Shown: piece by piece, positions 35,014 through 46,760 of the stretch
How the letters are laid out: each line of letters starts with the position of its first letter
How positions within the stretch are numbered: the stretch's first letter is position 1
Origin: Apophysomyces variabilis
Lineage: Eukaryota > Mucoromycota > Mucoromycetes > Mucorales > Mucoraceae
Assembly (NCBI GenBank): GCA_002749535.1
Contig: MZZL01000076.1
Coordinates: forward strand, 253,532 to 317,531
Direction of reading: 5' to 3'
Length of the DNA: 64,000 nt
Position numbers and translations under genes: made by a program
The notes under the pieces: generated by a model
What the model was told of the DNA's origin: nothing
Databases searched by the model: none
Seen by the model: the letters and a program-made list of their open reading frames with translations, nothing else

Positions 35014-38001
35014 CGAAAAGAAAAAAAAAAGAGGTGACTTTCAGAAACAACAAAATACAAAAAAAAATAATTAGTCTCGTTTGTCTTATTAGCAAAAGAG
35101 AAAGGGGAAATAGATATATGTACACATAAAAATGCCGAGAATTAAAACAAAAAAGAAACTGCGAGTCGATCATGGGTTAAACAATGACCAGAACCTCCCC
35201 ATGCCCTAGTAAGAAAGACGAGGTCAGATATCCACGTTTTCTATTGCGTTCATCTCCCTAAAGACTTTTACATCTTGACTTCATTGGTTCGGATGGCGGA
35301 AGCAAGACCCCAGCATACAAAGGTCAAGGCACATGATGCACATTTGGGTTTCTCAAAACTCCCAGTCTGATCGATCACGTTCATTTATGCAACGAGTTCG
35401 TGTCCATTTTCTCTGCCTCTTCTTAGCGTGTCATTTGAAAGCTGCATGTAAAAGGTATGGATTCAATAGGTAAACATCGCTATTCAACAATTACTGTCTA
35501 TGATTTGTTTCCTGTTACAAAGTATGGACATGCTGCCTTTTTTTTTTAACTTTTAGCGGGTAAGAACAATACATATCTGCTTTGGGTCATTCATCCTTTT
35601 GCCAACAGAAAAGTAAGGGAGTGGTCAGTTCATCAACTGATTCATTCATTCACAATGAAATTTGCGTTGGATCGAATACATAGCTTCCTCTTCATATTTA
35701 GCAAGTGCCCACAATGACGCTCATTTTTCGTAATTCTGCGGTCTGGAGGATAAAATTCGGAAGGGAGATCCTATGGCTCTATTACCAGGATCTTTTTTTT
35801 TAAACCTTCCCCGTCAAAAACCGATTACATCGAGAAGATATACTTTCCGTCTCCTATCTATCTACTTGTGGGAATGAGAATAGGAAGAAAAGGAAACCAA
35901 GAGTATAGGAAGTAGTAGCAAGAGTACAATCTAATAGCCATCACATATCGCTACTGTGTCTCACAACTGATAAACATGCGCTTGAGAGGATCTTTTTTCC
36001 ATGCCAAGCACGTTTACGAAATTGAAAAAGACAGTCGTTTAAAACGTGCACTGGGAAAACCATGTGCTTTTTCGTCATCCCATGAACGAACACTAAAATC
36101 TTCCCTTTATAGTCTGGATAATGATAGCGTTGCAAAAAAAAAAATAACAAAAGAGTACCATTTTCGACTCCTTCCGTTTTCCAAGTTTAACAGTAATTTG
36201 GAAGCACTGTACTTTTTCTCTCTCTTTCTCCCTGATATGAAGTTGAAATTCAATGCAGAGAAGACCAACAACTGTATTATCCGCTTTTTATGTGAACAGT
36301 TACATCACAGGTAAAAATTCCTTTTAATGTGATTACAGCACTACGGTGAAGAGGATGACAAAGATGAGCTGGATAACGCTGGTGGTGAAAGAACCAAAGA
36401 CAACGATGACAAGGATCGAACTTGATATTCTAAACATAGCTTTTCTCGCTCACGAACTTTGTAAGAAAAACAAATTGCACGCGCATACAAACTCTTTTTC
36501 TTTTTCTAACCTCGTATTTGAGCATACATGGATGCGTAGTCTTTCTATTAGCCCCTCGCTACTTTCTTTCTTATTCTGATGCATAGAATAACTGCAAGAT
36601 TGCCATTTATAAGTAATTTGTAAGCATTTGTCAGTATCCCCTTTTTCAGGGAAAAATTTCCATGTCCAGTGCGCACTACTGTGTATCTGTTGAAGCTGTA
36701 AGTCATCGTTCTTTTAACCAGAACATGCCATTTATCACCAACCTTACAACGACTACTACTGCGCCATTTGATTCTAGAGCAGTTCATCAGAGAGAGCTTT
36801 TCTCTTATACTAGTTATTCTTCCTCCTCTTCAATAACCCCAATCCAGCAGCTTTTCTATTTTGCCGTAAGAAGTGTAATCATCTTTCTTGCTCTAATTTT
36901 ACTTGTTGTTTCGGTCGTTGAATAGAATGTCCGAAACCCAGCTTTCACAGGGAAAGGGGGGGAAGGACACCGTATGTGCTCCTCATTTCTTTTCATTCTT
37001 ATTGCGACCAAAAAGAGGAGCAAACGCACGAAACAATACGGTGTTATTAAAAATGAAGGGAGGATCGACAGCCTCTTAATTATTGGCAACTGTTTACCAG
37101 GGATTCTCTCTGTAGCGGACTTTGTACGTTTTTCCTCGTCAAAGCTGGTTTTCTCAGCTCAATAATTTACCTTCCTTGGCAACGAAAAGTAGTTGCGGTT
37201 TTTAAGCTTGTCAAGGTGGCACATAGAGAGACTATGCCGATTACCCGTTGATATGGACGCAGTTTTTTCCCTCCATCTAATGCATGTGTGCACATAGAGA
37301 GTTTATACCTTCTCCTGTTCTTTTTTCTTTCCCTTACCGATGAGCACACGCCATGTTTTGCTGTGGACACTCCGTTCCTATACACTTTTTTTTTCACGGG
37401 CTTTTTCCTTTTATTACTTTTAGGTTTGAAGGTTGTATACGTAAGAAACGTAAATCGTGATATTTGCTAAAGAAAGCAATCGGATGTTTGTTGCTTGTTA
37501 TTTATACCAACGTAATTTCCCGTTTGTTTGAGCTTTTTTCTATTGATAGGTTATATTATCTTTTTTTGTTAATATGAAATGGCGCATAGCACCGTTCAAG
37601 AGATTGTATCATGGTAAACATACATTGTGATTCTTTTTGACATGATCTGTCTAGAAGTAGGTGTTACACGATCCTAAGATATGCCAAAAAGGATCACACT
37701 AGCTTTTCTTTTTATCTGATGATGATCGTTTAGTATAAGGTATCTGATCTTATGCAGGATATCATAAGAAAAATAAAAAGCAAAAGAAAGGACAAGCCCC
37801 CCGATTTGTTTTCGTGAGAAAATCGCGTGGTCTGCTTTCGATTGCATTGGATGCAACGAACTATAACAAAACCAGATAAGGACAGATATGTGTTTCTCTT
37901 TATTATTGTTATTATTTACAAAAGGACGTTGGGAGTGCAAGAGATCAGTAAGATTACATTATTTTTTTAATAGTATGTTTTTTTTTGTTTGTTTGATTTC
38001 A
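35014..38001. other. Intergenic, no gene supported
   Basis: 3 kb of T- and A-rich sequence. Many short ORFs are present but none has protein-like composition, splice partners or a recognisable motif. Confidence 0.5.
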
Positions 38002-39346
38002 TCACCATTGGCTGTTGTTATTCTTGTCTTGTCGTTCAGCTTCCTCTTCTTCTTTCCAATTTTCCCATACAGGACGGAGTTCACGACCGGAGTGCCCCAA
38101 CGACATTTGTCTTGCATGACTGGATGGTTTTCTTAAGGAATGCTTTTTCATAATACGATGGTGAGGATGATCTCTTCCCGCTGCTGCTAATAATAAATCT
38201 AGAAATATAAGTAATTAATCATCTTTTATATATTCCGTTTTTCTATACCTTTTGAATGAAGCTGCCAAGGAAAAAAAGAAATGTAAAAATAATTATGATT
38301 ATAATAATATTAATAATAATAGTTGAGTGAGTTGAGTTTTCCCAACCAAAAAAGGCGCAACTTACTGGTAACACTTCGTCGTCTTTGCTGAGTCTGTGCC
38401 ACATCTAAAACGAGAACAAAGTTTTAGTGAGTTTGACAAAAACAGTCAATTCATTCGTTTCAAACCATTCCCTATCCTCCTACTCTCACCCCCCCCCTCC
38501 CCTCTCCCCTGTTTTTTTTTCCCTCTTAAAGTTTGTTACCTTTCGTCTGGATACACGGTACACGAGGAACAAAGCCCCTATCAGCCACAATTGCCAATAG
38601 GAATGTGTAATGCTTTTGGTAGTTGTAGTATTCGTCGTTGTATTATAATGATGATCGGTATGTGTATTCTGACGAGGTCTTGGCACTTCTGGTTGAACAT
38701 GACTGGAATGGACAGACTCTTGCAATGGCGGTAATGGGTGACTGACATGGTCATTGGAATCATACACCTCCGTATCCGCAGTTGGATGTCCTTCACTTTC
38801 AGGTAAATCAGGGTACAAATGTTCAAAGTCCACTGTCTCCTTGTTTCTAAACTCTGGTATGATGCTGTCATAGCTATCGTCATTATCATCGTTCTCCTCT
38901 TCCTCGTCATCGTTGAAAGATTCTTCTTCTTCCCCCAAATCATCGCCTTCTTCGTTATCGTCTACTTGGTAATGTAATATTCGAAATAGACCGTCATTTG
39001 AGAACGGATCATCACCACTATTATCATAGGATTCCACATCCTCATCAAGTTCATCCTCTTCGTCTTCCACATCTTCCACGTTGGTTTCTTCGTCTTGAAT
39101 GGCAAGATCGTCAGGCGAATCTTGAGTAGGTTGGAAATATTGTATATCATCATCATCTGTAGTGAGTTCCTGAGGTGGAGCAGAAGGAAGAGGAGGAGGA
39201 GCACTAGCATCCAGATCTTTATACAATGGCGCAGTTGTGATATCCAGATTGTCCAGCAATCGTGAATTGGTATCGTAATCATCAGCTGCAAAGGCGATAC
39301 ATCGATTTAATAGGAATGTAATAAAAATAAGGCGTATGGACTTCAT
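38002..39346 (-). CDS. Acidic single-pass (type I) membrane protein
   Basis: Four exons (39346-38540, 38404-38366, 38261-38249, 38198-38002) give 351 residues. ATG 39346 starts a signal peptide (MKSIRLIFITFLLNRCIAFA). The next 220 residues are extremely acidic (runs such as DDDDIQYF, EDVEDEEDELDEDVE, GEEEESFNDDEEEENDDNDD), then a His/Thr-rich stalk with NTTT sites. One transmembrane segment follows (YWQLWLIGALFLVYRV), directly followed by a basic SRRK stop-transfer. The cytoplasmic tail of about 85 residues is encoded by three small exons, one of only 13 nt, and ends ELRPVWENWKEEEEAERQ...NNSQW. Topology: acidic part lumenal or extracellular. The acidic lumenal domain could bind calcium, by composition only. 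Family not recognised. Confidence 0.65.
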
Positions 39347-40954
39347 CAAAGAAAAGAAAAGAGAGAGAGAAAGAAAGAAAGGGTATGTGTGTATGTGTGT
39401 GTGAGAATAAAGGGAACAGTGAAAGCGGGGAGTTATGCGATTTATATATTGCGCACAGCGGGATATGAATGCTGCGAGATTTTTTATTCTTTTTTCCACA
39501 CGCTTTGAGGTTATGCAGTGTTTCCAGAAACAGATGACTCCTGCCCGAAAATGAACGTCGTACAATGTCGCTTTCTTCCGTTTAGGCATACCCCATTCTT
39601 CCCAAAGTTGACATGTCGCTTTGTTGCATTAGGGTGATCGCAATGGGAAAATGTCAGTTAGTTGTCCCCAACGTTTACCTTCGCACTGAGGCTTACACCT
39701 GGTGACTTGGAGGAGTAACTGTCAGAGTCCTCACAGGTCAAAGACTCTATATCACCTTCATGACCCAAAGAGTTAAAATAATAGAACTGCAGTTAACCAA
39801 GCCTCATCATCGTCGAAGCAAATTGTACTTTTGAGGACCAAACATGTTAGTTCAAAATAAGAGAAATTGCTAAGGCCTGAAAGGTGTTTTGACACTAAGG
39901 AGATTTGATACGTTAAGAAAACAAAAGGTAGTGTGACATCCAAACAGGTGACTAAAGCAGGTTTATTCATTGGCAATAGGGTAGTGACAAAGAGCAAGGG
40001 CATGCACTGCGAAAACTATGTACAACGTAGTCATTTATCTACTGTGTGATTATTTCTAGCACACTCTTCGATTTCTGCAGCATAGATATCCAAATCACTC
40101 TATAGAACTGATCTTTTTCATTTATTGTTGTATAATATCATTCAAGCTGGCTTTAAAAAAAGTGTTCATGCAGATCCCCTCGATCGACTATTGTAAAAAG
40201 AGCTACTGCTGGTAACAACACCAATTGGGTTTAATGGCGAGAGGTTGAGATAAGCATACTGACGACGTTGCTAGCCTTAAGTGTATCGAAAACTGTTTAA
40301 GGCTCAATTGGCATATGGTAAACAGTTGGTCAGGAATCGCTTAGTTACTTGGTAAAGCCACTTTGAAGAATGGGAAGGGTAGTGGCCTTAGTTCGTTTCA
40401 CCAGGTATTGTGAAAGAATCTCCTTGGAGTGACACGATCCCTAATTACATATCTTTCTCTAAAACAAGTAAATCTGCTTACGGTGACAGATCACTTTGAC
40501 GTACTAAACCATACGTATCTCTATGAAAATAGCGACCTATATATTCTACCTCATCGCCTTAGAACTTAGAAGTGTGCAACAAAGAGGATTTTAGACGGGA
40601 TACTGAGAGGGAGAGAGGGACGGAATGAGTTTTGTGTCACGTCAAGTTACTTCTCACATGAGAACTTCTTGGTATGATGTCGCTCGCCGCAAATAAAGGC
40701 AATGACATCGTGAACACGAAAAAGAGCAGCAGTAATAGAATCCCACATAAAAAAATAAGATTTATCATCAGCAAAAAACAGAAAACAAATCGTCTGTTTC
40801 AAATTAGTGATGTTCTTTGATCATCTCTTCTTTTTGTTATGTCAGCTGCAAACTGTAAACAATGAAAAACGTATGACCGGCCATCTCAATCAGCATTTTG
40901 CTGTTTCAGTTTTATCCCTTGTTTTTTTTTGGGCTCTCTTTCGTCTTCTTGCAT
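39347..40954. other. Intergenic, no gene supported
   Basis: 1.6 kb between two minus-strand genes. A GA-rich and TG-rich tract lies at 39360-39400 in the presumed 5' leader of the acidic membrane protein. Nothing else recognised. Confidence 0.5.
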
Positions 40955-43360
40955 TTACACTTTCTCCGATATACTAATAGTATTAAGTGCGTTTTCAATA
41001 AATCGCACGTCTCCGTCTTCCAATCCATGCAATACACGACGTTTGTTGGCCCCTGTCGTATTATACTTTGATGACATCAATCCAAACTGCTCTGCTGCGT
41101 CTTTCTCTTCCTCCTCCACATCAATAAGCATCGACGAGAGAACCGCACATCGTTCGTACAACATACTCCATTTCTCACTCGCTTCGCACAATGACGGCAA
41201 AACATCGCGCACACCTAGATCGATAAATTCACGTACGTATGGGTTCGCAGGTCGTGGATTGAGCGCCGGCAACACGTCTGTCAATTTGTTCGTGCGAGCA
41301 ATCAGATTAATAATCAAGTCGATGGCTTTGATGCAAACATTGTGCGGTACATGGATATAATATAGAAGACCGCTCAATAGTTTCGGCAGCGTCGGATAGT
41401 CGCTGAGTAAAAGACTGCATGCACCTCCCAATGTCAGATCTTATTCTTCTTTTCCTAATTTGTTTACCAGATGTTTTCATCCGTCGCCAATGTCGTCACA
41501 TTACACAGAATCCACAAACATTCTTTCGTGATATTCCATTCTTCTTGAGCATGATATGCTTTCCTCGGTTCGATAGGAAACTTCCATTTGTTGCGCTCGT
41601 TGAAGGAGTTTCCAAACGCACGAATATGTGATAATACACATTGCATCAAACCTGGACAACCCAACACTTTTTGAACCACATCCAAATTACTGGCAGCAAA
41701 ATTGGAAACCACGAGGAAAGCGTCCTTACGGATGCTACTCGCAACGTCAGCCTGCATCAAGCGCGTTATATTTCTGAGAACGACCGTCGATCCAAGCATT
41801 CGTGACGATAGTTCGTCTGGGCCTGACGTGAGATTAATTACGGTTCGCAAGGCAGGCGCTACAATAGACATCTCGCTATCCCTGCTTAGGAAAAATTAAT
41901 AATTGGTTTTACTGGGAAGTGAAGCAAAAAAAAAAGTTTACCCACCCAAGCAATTGGGCAAGCTTGGCACATAGGCTCGCTGATATCTGGGCATGTTCAT
42001 AGAATGGTGGGACATCATGCATATTATACAATATACGCGATAATCCCCAGCTACAAAGCAACGTACGTCAAAAATCAGAGCCTTTCCCTAAAAAATTTTA
42101 TGCTCACCATGCTTCGATCCAAAGATCCTTGTGCTCAAAGACCATGTACTTTGATAGAACGTTGAACGTGGAAACATACTATATAATATTCGATATGAGC
42201 AGGGTGATCGCTTTCAACCCAAAGAAAAATAAAAGAAGCATTTATATTCACTTGCCATCGCCCAATGCTCCGCTGTCCGGAATCCTCCGCGCGACATATT
42301 AGAAATAGCCCACGTCATGGCTTTGATATCTGCACAAACGTCTGGATCAACGATGCGCAATTGTCCTGATTGGTATGAAGCCCGTTCTGCCTCGTCATAG
42401 ATATAATCAAATTCATCATTAAGAGCGTTGGATACAGCTGTCAGCGCGGAATTGTCCGCCAAGAGTTCACGAAATGGTGCAGATTCCCCAGCGAAATTAG
42501 AAAGTGCCCACGCAGCCTTAAAGAAAAACAAGAGTCAGCGCTCTTCTTATTCCTCTCTCATGCATGTATCCGTTTTCCCAGTTATTGAAACACCTGCCTG
42601 TGCTTTGATTCGAAGACTATTGCTTTTGAAAGAAAGGCATTCCAGTAATGCCGGTATAAAATCCGCCTTTATCAGTGCAGTTGTTTGGTCCGTTGAACCC
42701 GCCTAGAATAATGTCATTTAAGGTCATGATTAACAAATTATGTTTGCAGTCTCACTCACTCCAATATTTGTTACGATCCAAGCCGTTTCGAACTAAAAGA
42801 AAAAAAAAGGGCATTCAACAACAAAACAGATTTGTCATTAATTTCTCGTTCTTCTTAACCTGAACTATGGGAAGGTGATGTGATATTAGTAACTCCTTTA
42901 AGCGAGGCAAAACTTCCAGTGAGAGTATGTCGTCTGCACGTTCTTGATTATGTTCTGACGCTAATCAAAAAGAAAGAATTCAGCAGTGTTGCATACGCGC
43001 ATTAAGCCAGTATTCTTTTCCGTCTGACTTACACTGTGTCAGATATTTCCGCAGCATCCGGACACTACGAAGACAACAATCTGGGTCTTCTGAGTATAGA
43101 AGGGGTTTTATCGTATGAAGCTGTTCAGGAGTGAAAGAAAAAGGTATTAACTGGAAACCATCCGCTCTCCTCCAAGGCACAACTCCGAATGAATTATATC
43201 TTTTTCCATTCATGCGTGTTTTCCTGCGACTTACAGTGGATGCAGTCAGATAGTTCTCCTCGTCGTGCAGACCACTTTGTAGGCTGACGTTGGCCAGCTT
43301 GCGGTTGATCTCCCACATCAAGCTATCGGGTTCATATTCGTCAATCGTCATAACACTCAT
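40955..43360 (-). CDS. Divergent importin-alpha-like armadillo repeat protein
   Basis: Nine exons (43360-43033, 42960-42860, 42792-42760, 42702-42598, 42516-42256, 42178-42108, 42050-41946, 41881-41468, 41414-40955) give 625 residues. Armadillo repeats follow the importin-alpha pattern: FETAWIVTNIGAGSTDQT, AAWALSNFAGES, AMTWAISNMSRGG, IEACWGLSRILY, ALRTVINLTSG, KECLWILCNVT. The WxxxN positions that line the NLS groove are partly kept. The N-terminus has only a short basic patch (SRRKTRMNGKR) instead of a full importin-beta-binding domain, so it may not be a classical cargo adaptor. The acidic end (DVEEEEKDAAEQFG) follows the last repeat. Two introns use GC donors (42517-42597 and 42179-42255). 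An upstream exon ending before the GAA CCT GAT TTC ATG stretch cannot be excluded. Confidence 0.8.
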
Positions 43361-44437
43361 GAAATCAGGTTCCTATCGGCCATGTAAGACCAATGCAAAA
43401 CAGAAATGACAACGGAAGATTTGGTGTACCTTTTTGCTTTTTTTTAGGACCGTTGCTGGTTATTTTTGCGTAAGAAACAGCAAGACTTAAACGGGCAGTT
43501 TCACACCTGCGGGCATAAACCGAGTCACGACAATTGGCAATCATCTTTTGGTTGGTTGTCTCAACTTTTCCTTCTTTTCGCTGTTGTCTAAACCAAAAGC
43601 TGGCACAAGCTGACCTACCTCACTTAATCAAAACTATACCAACGCACGATAATACTTAGTAATATTTCAAGAAATGAATGATACCTCTAATAATTGATTC
43701 ATATTTCTCAAATGCTTATAAGCGCTTAGATATGTACTTCTCACACGGCTATTCTGATCTGGGCTTCAAGCCCATGCAACGCATCAATCGGAATTTTAAA
43801 ATAATTGATGAATTTCGGCTACTTCGTTTTCATTTCCCTCAGATATTGTTTCTTTACATTCTTTCATACAAATTAAATAAACCTTTGTTTGAAAGAAGCT
43901 CTGGATGAGCTTAATATTAAGTTGTCATAAAATACATTGTACTTTAGTTGCGGACGATGCATTTCATACGTACAAAACTGATTACTTCTCGATCGTAATG
44001 ATATGTAGCATTTGTTAAATGTTTGTGATATGGAAAAAGGGAATGACTGTCAAATAAGCGAGAGTCAATCAATTAATGATTTATTTTCTATTTCTTTTAT
44101 TGCTGTTTAAATACCTTGTTGCTCTACTATATAAAACTAATAAGAGGGTAGTTATCAGTAACTTATGTAAGCATCTTTTTGAAAGGTAACGCTACTCCGT
44201 TTTACTATCTCCTAATAGCCTGACTTTGCTGTTTCTTTGCGATATTAAGGACGTTGGTGTGACCAGAGAAGAATGGTAATAATAATTACTGACAACAAAA
44301 GAAAGCTCACGATGTGAACAGGTATCGGCAAACGGCAATCTTGCAACAAGCCAGGAACGAGTCCCATCCAGAAGCTGCTGAGTGGCTGTGTTTCGTTCGT
44401 TTCACTACCACAAGTTGACATTAACAAAAATTTGCGG
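43361..44437. other. Intergenic, no gene supported
   Basis: AT-rich spacer upstream of importin-alpha and U6. A minus-strand ORF at 44245-44475 (76 codons, one hydrophobic helix near the C-terminus) overlaps the U6 promoter and is not called as a gene. Confidence 0.5.
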
Positions 44438-44439
44438 TC

Positions 44440-44447
44440 TTTATAAA
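44440..44447 (+). promoter_or_regulatory. TATA box of the U6 gene
   Basis: TTTATAAA about 30 bp before the U6 5' end, the position used for RNA polymerase III transcription of U6 in fungi. Confidence 0.7.
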
Positions 44448-44473
44448 CCAAATTTTGCCATGATTTTCCTGAC

Positions 44474-44498
44474 ATGCCTTCGGGCCTCTGTCACATAT

Positions 44499-44530
<32 letters not shown>

Positions 44531-44590
44531 GGCCCCTGCACAAGGATGACACTAATCTCCTGAGATGGAAAGCTCTACGGAGCAACTTTT
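44474..44590 (+). ncRNA. U6: U6 spliceosomal snRNA
   Basis: The sequence has the 5' stem-loop GCCTTCGGGC, then the highly conserved central part including ATTAAAATTGGAACGATACA, the ACAGAGA box (44514-44520), the catalytic AGC triad (44526-44528) and GCACAAGGATGAC leading into the 3' stem. It ends in a T-run typical of polymerase III. U6 pairs with the 5' splice site and U2 and forms the spliceosome active site. The segment after GATGACAC (CTAATCTCC...) differs from the animal sequence, as is normal. Exact ends are estimated; the 5' end is within a few bases. Confidence 0.95.
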
Positions 44591-44593
44591 TTT
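44587..44593 (+). terminator. RNA polymerase III terminator of U6
   Basis: Seven T residues directly after the U6 3' stem. Confidence 0.85.
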
Positions 44594-44611
44594 CTGGTGT
44601 CGTATACCTGT

Positions 44612-45172
44612 CGTATATCTTTTACCTCTTTTAGAATCCCTTTGTACGACTATGCCTCTTAGTAGCACAGGCCTGTTCAATGTGAGTCATCGCGACATTG
44701 TAACGCAAGCAATATTCCATGACTCACCTCAGGTCAAGTTGACAACAATTGTATTAGAATTAGGCAATATAAATATGAGCAAAGCAAAACAAATAAACAA
44801 CATCCATTGTTTGTCTTTATTTTATTGTTATCGCTCTCGTCTATCTTCCTCAGTGATTTTGCACGGTTATATCAGATCAAGGATTGATACGACATACCTT
44901 TTACCTCTTTTGGAATCTCTTTTGTACAACTATGCTACTTGGTAGCACGACTTCCTTCAACGTGAGTCATTGCGACGATTGTCATACAAGCAACACTCTC
45001 CATGACTCACCTCAAGTCAAGCTTACAACAATAGACTTAGAATTAGATATTATAAATATCAGTGAAAGCAAAACAAATAAAGACTATCTATCTTCTCTTA
45101 TTCTATTGTATTATTATCCTTCGTCTATTATGCTTGTAGATCTTGCTTGGTATATTTCAGATCAGGATCGAT
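44612..45172 (+). repeat. Tandem repeat of ~280 bp, two units
   Basis: Units 44612-44889 and 44890-45172 are similar over their whole length. Shared blocks are ACATACCTTTTACCTCTTTT-type starts, GTAGCACG, and ATAAATAT...AGCAAAACAAATAAA. Each contains GTGAGTCAT and, 25-35 bases later, its exact complement ATGACTCAC. These arms could pair as a hairpin or form two facing Gcn4/AP-1-type sites (TGAGTCA). No conserved coding frame; the open frames across them are different. Confidence 0.8.
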
Positions 45173-45234
45173 ACGACATGGCTGATCTAATCAATGGCCA
45201 CGGAAGTGTAGTTGAATAGCGTCAGATAAAACAA

Positions 45235-45405
45235 AGAAAAATAAGAGAATAAACCAATGATAATCTTACTGCTTTCTAATTCTAAGATATTTATAGTAAA
45301 TGGTTTTCTACAGTTTTCTACATTTTGATCGTTAGTAAGTCATGGAGAGTTATGCCCTTGAGTAGCAATAGTCATCCATGACTCATAGTGAAAGCATTTG
45401 ACGTA
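45235..45405 (-). repeat. Third, inverted and diverged copy of the U6-linked repeat
   Basis: Read on the minus strand it matches parts of the units at 44612-45172: ATGAGTCATGG, CTCTCCATGACTTAC, TAAATATCTTAGAATTAGA and the CTTATTTTTCTTTGTTT side. It faces the two direct units. Confidence 0.5.
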
Positions 45406-45759
45406 CAGAGGGGAGTGGTAGTACTAACGTATATCTAAGGTAGCAAAAAGGTGAACAAGGAAATATGCTACGACACTGTCTAAATTTCGTAGTCAGCAGA
45501 CTGCCAGGAACTGGGCTTACTCTTTCTTCTTGCTCAGCCAAACCTGGTCTTACTCTTCTGCACAACTAAAGATCCTCTTTAGACTAACAGGACCAATGAT
45601 CACCAATCTTTATTCCCTAAGGCATGAAACGCCTTTTTGTCGTAGAGAATTAATCATGTTATATATATCACAAAAGCTGGAGTAATACAAACTGGTGCAT
45701 AGTCAACACAAACCTTTATATGATCGCCTTGGTCCGAAAACGGAAAACAAGAATATCAT

Positions 45760-46760
45760 TTAACAATGCTTTGCACAGTGGTCTCAGAAAGTACAGTCGC
45801 ACTAGGAAGGAATCGATCTCATACTGATCAAACAATCAATGTCGGAAGTTCAAAAAATAAATGCCGAAGCCTCAGCGTAGCTATTTTGACGTCAGTGGAG
45901 CATACCACTTCTCGAATCGATCATCAGCACGCAGCAGCAGATTGCATTCAGCAGCTCAACAACGCCATTTGAGTTGCAATATACAGATCATTCAACTCTT
46001 CTTGTGAATGGCGACCTCAACCGATCGGACCTATACAGAGCTTGTGGATCATGGAAGAAACGTGCTTATGTACATAAGAAGCATTGTTGCAGAAAATGGT
46101 GCAAAGCTCAAGTCTTGAACAAATTCGCTTGCTAGCTATAGCCCCAGCAATCGCGTCCAACATTTCAACGTTGAATCCATTGGCGATGTACATATAATTA
46201 GAAGAAGTTCTCTCATGAGACAGCAACCGGCGAATGCATCAAAACTATTTGGAAAGCTTGGCTGTATCCGGAAAAACCGCACTTTGAAACCAGCGTTTTC
46301 CATCTCTGAAGGGACGACAACATGCTGCCAACTTGATGGCCTTGCATTTCAACACTGTCTAAGCTGAAGAATTACTCAAAGAGATACAACCAGCCAATTT
46401 CGATGCAACTACCTTACCCTTCGGTGTGCAATGCCCAATTACCAAAAACCATGTCCTGAAACCTGTGAACCCTTCGAAAAAAAAAGAAGGATCCATCCGT
46501 AGACTATATAGGAAAAGAAGATGCAACAGCCGGTAGCACAGTTCATAGCACCGATGCCTCCCAGGATGGCATCGAAATTGCCAACGGGGAAATAAAGCCC
46601 CCGGAAACGAACGGTGCTTTGCTTGATGTAGATAGGGCAAGAATAGCTGAGCTGTGAAACGCCAGCTCCACATGAGTATACAGGAAAGCAAGTCTGAGAA
46701 AGAGTTTGTAACATACGGGATTCTCATTGCTGGTAACGACGTGTATCCCCGTTCCACTTA
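45760..46760 (+). pseudogene. Decayed coding sequence, family unknown
   Basis: Short plus-strand stretches read like protein but in shifting frames with stops, for example SDLYRACGSWKKRAYVHKKH near 46030, HETATGECIKTIWKAWLYPE near 46215, and ATAGSTVHSTDASQDGIEIA near 46530. Splice sites that would join them are not evident. A degenerate transposon ORF is the simplest reading. Minus-strand ORFs at 46359-46809 overlap the same DNA and are probably shadows. Confidence 0.3.

Noticed and set aside
39346..39589. N-terminal extension of the acidic membrane protein by 81 codons
   Set aside because: The open frame starts at a non-ATG codon and is leader-like (His/Thr/Ser/Leu repeats from GT and GA tracts); ATG 39346 gives a normal signal peptide.
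44245..44475. 76-codon minus-strand ORF with one hydrophobic helix
   Set aside because: It overlaps the U6 TATA box and 5' end on the opposite strand, has no homologue I recognise and no splice partners.
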